Source: Megalobrama amblycephala (Eukaryota; Chordata; Actinopteri; Cypriniformes; Xenocyprididae). From it: a DNA stretch of 64,000 nt. Shown here one piece after another: positions 53,801-60,510 of the stretch. The notes beneath the pieces are model-generated. The model searched no databases, was not told the origin of the DNA, and saw only the letters and a program-made list of their open reading frames with translations. The stretch lies in NCBI RefSeq assembly GCF_018812025.1, contig NC_063050.1:12999037-13063036 (forward strand). The letters run 5' to 3'. Position 1 is the first letter of the stretch; each line of letters begins with the position of its first letter. The position numbers and the translations under genes are program-made.

Positions 53801-56800
53801 ACAGTGATGCCACAGCTACCGTTATCAGACCACAGTCACACGGTCCTCAGTCTGAACAGGTCAGTGAATCTTCTGCCATCTTCAGATCAGAAGGTTAAAC
53901 TGTATCCACTCCCCCCCAAATTTATATGGAGTAAAGACAGTCCTGTCCAGTATGAAGCTGCGCTCCAAAGCACTAATGTTCAGAACATGATAGACTCATT
54001 TCTATTGACTTCTTTTAGTGAAGAGAAGACGACAACCAATTTAGCAACTGAACAGTTAACAAAAATCTTCTCTACAGTGGCCAAAAAAGCCCTGAGAAAA
54101 AGAAAGAATTATAGAAGCAAAAAAGAAATGGCTAATGCTGGTTGGTTTGATAAAGAATGCCAAAAAGTAAGAAAAGAATTACGTTCATTATCAAACAAAA
54201 AACACAGAGACCCAGCAAACCAACAAATACGAGCCACATATCAAGAAACCCTTAAAATGTACAAGTCATTATTAATACAGAAAAAAGCTGATCACACGAA
54301 AATAAAACTAAACAAGATTGAGGAGGCAGTAGATCAAAATTGTTTTTGGGAATTATGGAACAATTTAGACAAATCCAAAAAAGCCAAACACCTTCCCATC
54401 TATGACCCTAAAATCTGGACCGAACATTTTGGAAATCTTTATTCACCAAACCAACCAACCCTTAGCCAAAAACATCTGACCTCCCAACTACATAACCTGG
54501 AACGCACTATAAAAGACCAGCTAAATAATTTAGACCAGCCCATAGCATTAAATGAACTGACAGACAAGATGAAATCCCTAAAAAACAAAAAATCCTGTGG
54601 CGTGGATGGAATATCTAATGAGATGCTGAAACACAGCAGCCCCTAACTGAAAGATGCCATTCTAAAATTGTTCAACCTGTTATTAAAATCAGGAAAATTT
54701 CCTGAAATATGGAAAGAAAATTTGATAACTCCAATTTTTAAACAAGGTGAGAAGTACGACCCAAATAATTACAGAGGCATCACAGTGAGCAGTAACCTCG
54801 GAAAACTATTCTGTTCCATTATTAATGACAGATTAGTTCAGTTCATTCAAGAACACAAAATTTTAAAGAATTGTCAAATTGGATTTATGCCCAATCAGAG
54901 AACATCAAATCACATTTACACACTTCACACACTAATTCAAAAATATGTTCATCAAAAAAAACAAGGAAAAATATTCGGCTGCTTCATTGATTTTAAAAAA
55001 GCCTTTGATTCTGTATGGCATGATGGGCTTTTTCTAAAACTTATCCAAAGTGGAATAGGAGGAAGGACATATGATATCATAAAGGACATTTACAACGGGA
55101 ACAAATGCTGTGTCAAGATCAATGACAAACGAACTGATTATTTCAGTCAAAATAAAGGGGTCCGTCAAGGCTGCAGCCTCAGCCCGACTCTCTTTAATAT
55201 ATATATCAATGAGTTGGCATCAGCACTTGAGAAGTCCTCCTGTCCTGGTCTGACCCTCGAGGGCAGAGAAATCAAATGCCTCCTGTACGCCGACGACCTT
55301 CTGCTGCTGTCACCTCATGAAGAGGGACTGCATGAAAGCCTCTCAATTCTAGAGAAGTACAGTAGCGACTGGGCCTTACCAATTAACATGGACAAATCCA
55401 AAATCATGATCTTCCAAAAAAAACCTCGCCTTACTGACAAAAAATATAATTTTACAATCGGGGGAACACTTCTCAATCATGTCACATATTATAATTATTT
55501 GGGTCTCACAATCTCAGCTTCTGGACAATTTGAAATGGCAATGAAAGATCTGACCGATAAGGCACGCAGGGCTTATTACAATATAAGAAAATCATTGTTC
55601 AAATTCAACCCACCCATAAAACTGTGGATGAAAATTTTTGATGCCATCATCAAGCCCATTCTTTTGTACGGCTGTGAAATCTGGGGCCCCAAATTTAAAT
55701 TAAACTATGAATCGTGGGACAAAAATCCTATTGAAATTTTCCACCTCGAATTCTGCAAAAATATCCTGGGTCTCCACAGAAATGCCCCTAGTCTGGGTTG
55801 CAGGGCAGAACTGGGCAGATTCCCTCTCTTATCTGAAATCCAGAAGAGAGCAGCGAAGTTCTGGTTTCATCTGTCAGACTCACAGGCAGATGCCTACCAT
55901 CACTGTGCTCTTTCATACAGGGCAGGACACCCAGAGAATGACCCCTTGCACTATTTAGTAGAAACACACCAACTAAATTCAAAAATTCAATTCAAACTCT
56001 CAAAAATTAAAGAAATAGGTCAAAGAACCCAGGAAAACTACACCCATGATTGGCAGATCAAAGCAGCACAAATAAACAAATTAAAATACTTTCACAAAAT
56101 AAAGACAGAGTATCAATTGGCACCTTACTTAATAAAAATTAAAGAATATCGTCAGAGAAAGCTCCTGGCGAAGTATCGTCTGAGCGACCACAGCCTGTAT
56201 ATAGAGACGGGCCGACACAAACAGAGCTGGAGAGCCAAAGAGCTCAGACTCTGTTCAAACTGCTCCGATGGAGTCGTGGAAGATGAACTACATTTCCTTA
56301 CACAGTGCAGCAAATATAATAATATTAGAGAAACATATTTCACCCAAATTGGTCAAATTCTACCTGAATTCCAACAAGCAAGCCACATTGAGAAACTTTG
56401 TTATATTTTAGGAGAGAAAGAGAAGTGTGTCCACCTGGCAGCAGAGTATGTGTCCTCCTGTCATATTATGAGGGACAAAGAATAAACCCTCTCCTTTCAT
56501 TTTTTTTTTCTTTCTTTTTCTTTTCAATCTCATTACTGCTCTCTGTATTTATTTACCATGTTTTTTTTTGTTGTTTTTTGTTTTTTTAACCACTTGTTAA
56601 ATTATATGATAACATATACAATATAGCCATGCATGTATATATATTTCTTTTTCTCTTCTTCCTTTTATTTTATTTAATTATCAGTCTATACCTGTATAAC
56701 CTATTACATGTTTATTGCTTTGGCAACATTGTATCATAACACAGTCATGCCAATAAAGCCGAATTGAATTGAATTGAATTGAATTGAATTGAGAGACCCT

Positions 56801-59800
56801 GATTTTGTCAATACTGTATATAGTTCAGATATATTAATTTTACTTGAAACATGGAGTCGTTTAGACTCCAAAACCCGCACTCCTTTAAACTACAGAGAGC
56901 TACGAATACCCTCAATCAAAAAGCCTAATGTTAAAAATGGAAGAGATTCAGGAGGAATCATAGTTTGGTTCAAAGACCATCTGTGGCCTTATATTCAACC
57001 TGTGAAAAAAGGGAAAACACATATTTGGATAAAACTTAAAAAAGAGCTTTTGTGTTTAGACGAGGACCTGTACTTGTGTGCCACATATATCCCCCCATAT
57101 GAGTCACCTTATTATAATGATGACATCTTCTCAACCCTACAGTCAGAGATCATTTACTTTCAGTCTCTAGGATCAGTCCTGTTAATGGGGGATCTGAATG
57201 CTAGAACGGGGAAGGAAGTGGACTACATAAGCTCTGATGGAGACAAATATATAAACGGTCCACTTAATCATCAACAAAAACGATATACTAAAACACGTCA
57301 GAATTATGACAACACAATAAACAGACATGGAAAACAAGTCCTGCAACTCTGCAAAAGCCTGGGTCTTTATATAGTTAACGGCAGAACAAAGGGTGATTCT
57401 CTGGGTCGATTTACCTACTGCTCACATTTAGGCAGCAGCACGGTAGATTACGCCATCACAGATATAGACCAAAATAAAATCAATTATTTCACAGTGATGC
57501 CACAGCTACCGTTATCAGACCACAGTCACATGGTCCTCAGTCTGAACAGGTCAGTGAATCTTCTGCCATCTTCAGATCAGAAGGTTAAACTGTATCCACT
57601 CCCCCCCAAATTTATATGGAGTAAAGACAGTCCTGTCCAGTATGAAGCTGCGCTCCAAAGCACTAATGTTCAGAACATGATAGACTCATTTCTATTGACT
57701 TCTTTTAGTGAAGAGAAGACGACAACCAATTTAGCAACTGAACAGTTAACAAAAATCTTCTCTACAGTGGCCAAAAAAGCCCTGAGAAAAAGAAAGAATT
57801 ATAGAAGCAAAAAAGAAATGGCTAATGCTGGTTGGTTTGATAAAGAATGCCAAAAAGTAAGAAAAGAATTACGTTCATTATCAAACAAAAAACACAGAGA
57901 CCCAGCAAACCAACAAATACGAGCCACATATCAAGAAACCCTTAAAATGTACAAGTCATTATTAATACAGAAAAAAGCTGATCACACGAAAATAAAACTA
58001 AACAAGATTGAGGAGGCAGTAGATCAAAATTGTTTTTGGGAATTATGGAACAATTTAGACAAATCCAAAAAAGCCAAACACCTTCCCATCTATGACCCTA
58101 AAATCTGGACCGAACATTTTGGAAATCTTTATTCACCAAACCAACCAACCCTTAGCCAAAAACATCTGACCTCCCAACTACATAACCTGGAACGCACTAT
58201 AAAAGACCAGCTAAATAATTTAGACCAGCCCATAGCATTAAATGAACTGACAGACAAGATGAAATCCCTAAAAAACAAAAAATCCTGTGGCGTGGATGGA
58301 ATATCTAATGAGATGCTGAAACACAGCAGCCCCTAACTGAAAGATGCCATTCTAAAATTGTTCAACCTGTTATTAAAATCAGGAAAATTTCCTGAAATAT
58401 GGAAAGAAAATTTGATAACTCCAATTTTTAAACAAGGTGAGAAGTACGACCCAAATAATTACAGAGGCATCACAGTGAGCAGTAACCTCGGAAAACTATT
58501 CTGTTCCATTATTAATGACAGATTAGTTCAGTTCATTCAAGAACACAAAATTTTAAAGAATTGTCAAATTGGATTTATGCCCAATCAGAGAACATCAAAT
58601 CACATTTACACACTTCACACACTAATTCAAAAATATGTTCATCAAAAAAAACAAGGAAAAATATTCGGCTGCTTCATTGATTTTAAAAAAGCCTTTGATT
58701 CTGTATGGCATGATGGGCTTTTTCTAAAACTTATCCAAAGTGGAATAGGAGGAAGGACATATGATATCATAAAGGACATTTACAACGGGAACAAATGCTG
58801 TGTCAAGATCAATGACAAACGAACTGATTATTTCAGTCAAAATAAAGGGGTCCGTCAAGGCTGCAGCCTCAGCCCGACTCTCTTTAATATATATATCAAT
58901 GAGTTGGCATCAGCACTTGAGAAGTCCTCCTGTCCTGGTCTGACCCTCGAGGGCAGAGAAATCAAATGCCTCCTGTACGCCGACGACCTTCTGCTGCTGT
59001 CACCTCATGAAGAGGGACTGCATGAAAGCCTCTCAATTCTAGAGAAGTACAGTAGCGACTGGGCCTTACCAATTAACATGGACAAATCCAAAATCATGAT
59101 CTTCCAAAAAAAACCTCGCCTTACTGACAAAAAATATAATTTTACAATCGGGGAACACTTCTCAATCATGTCACATATTATAATTATTTGGGTCTCACAA
59201 TCTCAGCTTCTGGACAATTTGAAATGGCAATGAAAGATCTGACCGATAAGGCACGCAGGGCTTATTACAATATAAGAAAATCATTGTTCAAATTCAACCC
59301 ACCCATAAAACTGTGGATGAAAATTTTTGATGCCATCATCAAGCCCATTCTTTTGTACGGCTGTGAAATCTGGGGCCCCAAATTTAAATTAAACTATGAA
59401 TCGTGGGACAAAAATCCTATTGAAATTTTCCACCTCGAATTCTGCAAAAATATCCTGGGTCTCCACAGAAATGCCCCTAGTCTGGGTTGCAGGGCAGAAC
59501 TGGGCAGATTCCCTCTCTTATCTGAAATCCAGAAGAGAGCAGCGAAGTTCTGGTTTCATCTGTCAGACTCACAGGCAGATGCCTACCATCACTGTGCTCT
59601 TTCATACAGGGCAGGACACCCAGAGAATGACCCCTTGCACTATTTAGTAGAAACACACCAACTAAATTCAAAAATTCAATTCAAACTCTCAAAAATTAAA
59701 GAAATAGGTCAAAGAACCCAGGAAAACTACACCCATGATTGGCAGATCAAAGCAGCACAAATAAACAAATTAAAATACTTTCACAAAATAAAGACAGAGT

Positions 59801-60465
59801 ATCAATTGGCACCTTACTTAATAAAAATTAAAGAATATCGTCAGAGAAAGCTCCTGGCGAAGTATCGTCTGAGCGACCACAGCCTGTACATAGAGACGGG
59901 CCGACACAAACAGAGCTGGAGAGCCAGAGAACTCAGACTCTGTTCAAACTGCTCCGATGGAGTCGTGGAAGATGAACTACATTTCCTTACACAGTGCAGC
60001 AAATATAATAATATTAGAGAAACATATTTCACCCAAATTGGTCAAATTCTACCTGAATTCCAACAAGCAAGCCACATTGAGAAACTTTGTTATATTTTAG
60101 GAGAGAAAGAGAAGTGTGTCCACCTGGCAGCAGAGTATGTGTCCTCCTGTCATATTATGAGGGACAAAGAATAAACCCTCTCCTTTCATTTTTTTTTTCT
60201 TTCTTTTTCTTTTCAATCTCATTACTGCTCTCTGTATTTATTTACCATGTTTTTTTTTTTTTTTTTAACCACTTGTTAAATTATATGATAACATATACAA
60301 TATAGCCATGCATGTATATATATTTCTTTTTTTCTCTTCATCCTTTAATTTTATTTAATTATCAGTCTATACCTGTTTAACCTATTACATGTTTATTGCT
60401 TTGGCAACATTGTATCATAACACAGTCATGCCAATAAAGCCCAATTGAATTGAATTGAATTGAAT

Positions 60466-60510
<45 letters not shown>

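Larger units (their letters stand above)
50850..56790 (+). mobile_element. Full-length LINE, copy 1 (5.9 kb)
   Basis: It consists of a 5' UTR (50850-51120), ORF1 (51121-52812), a 220-bp spacer, ORF2 (53033-56485, one in-frame stop), a T-rich 3' UTR with AATAAA near 56752, and a (GAATT)6 tail. It is inserted in (GA)n with GAGAG following the tail. Clade not determined; the layout (esterase-type ORF1, APE endonuclease plus RT) excludes L1-like ORF1. Kibi-, Nimb- and L2/CR1-related groups are candidates from memory. Confidence 0.85.
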
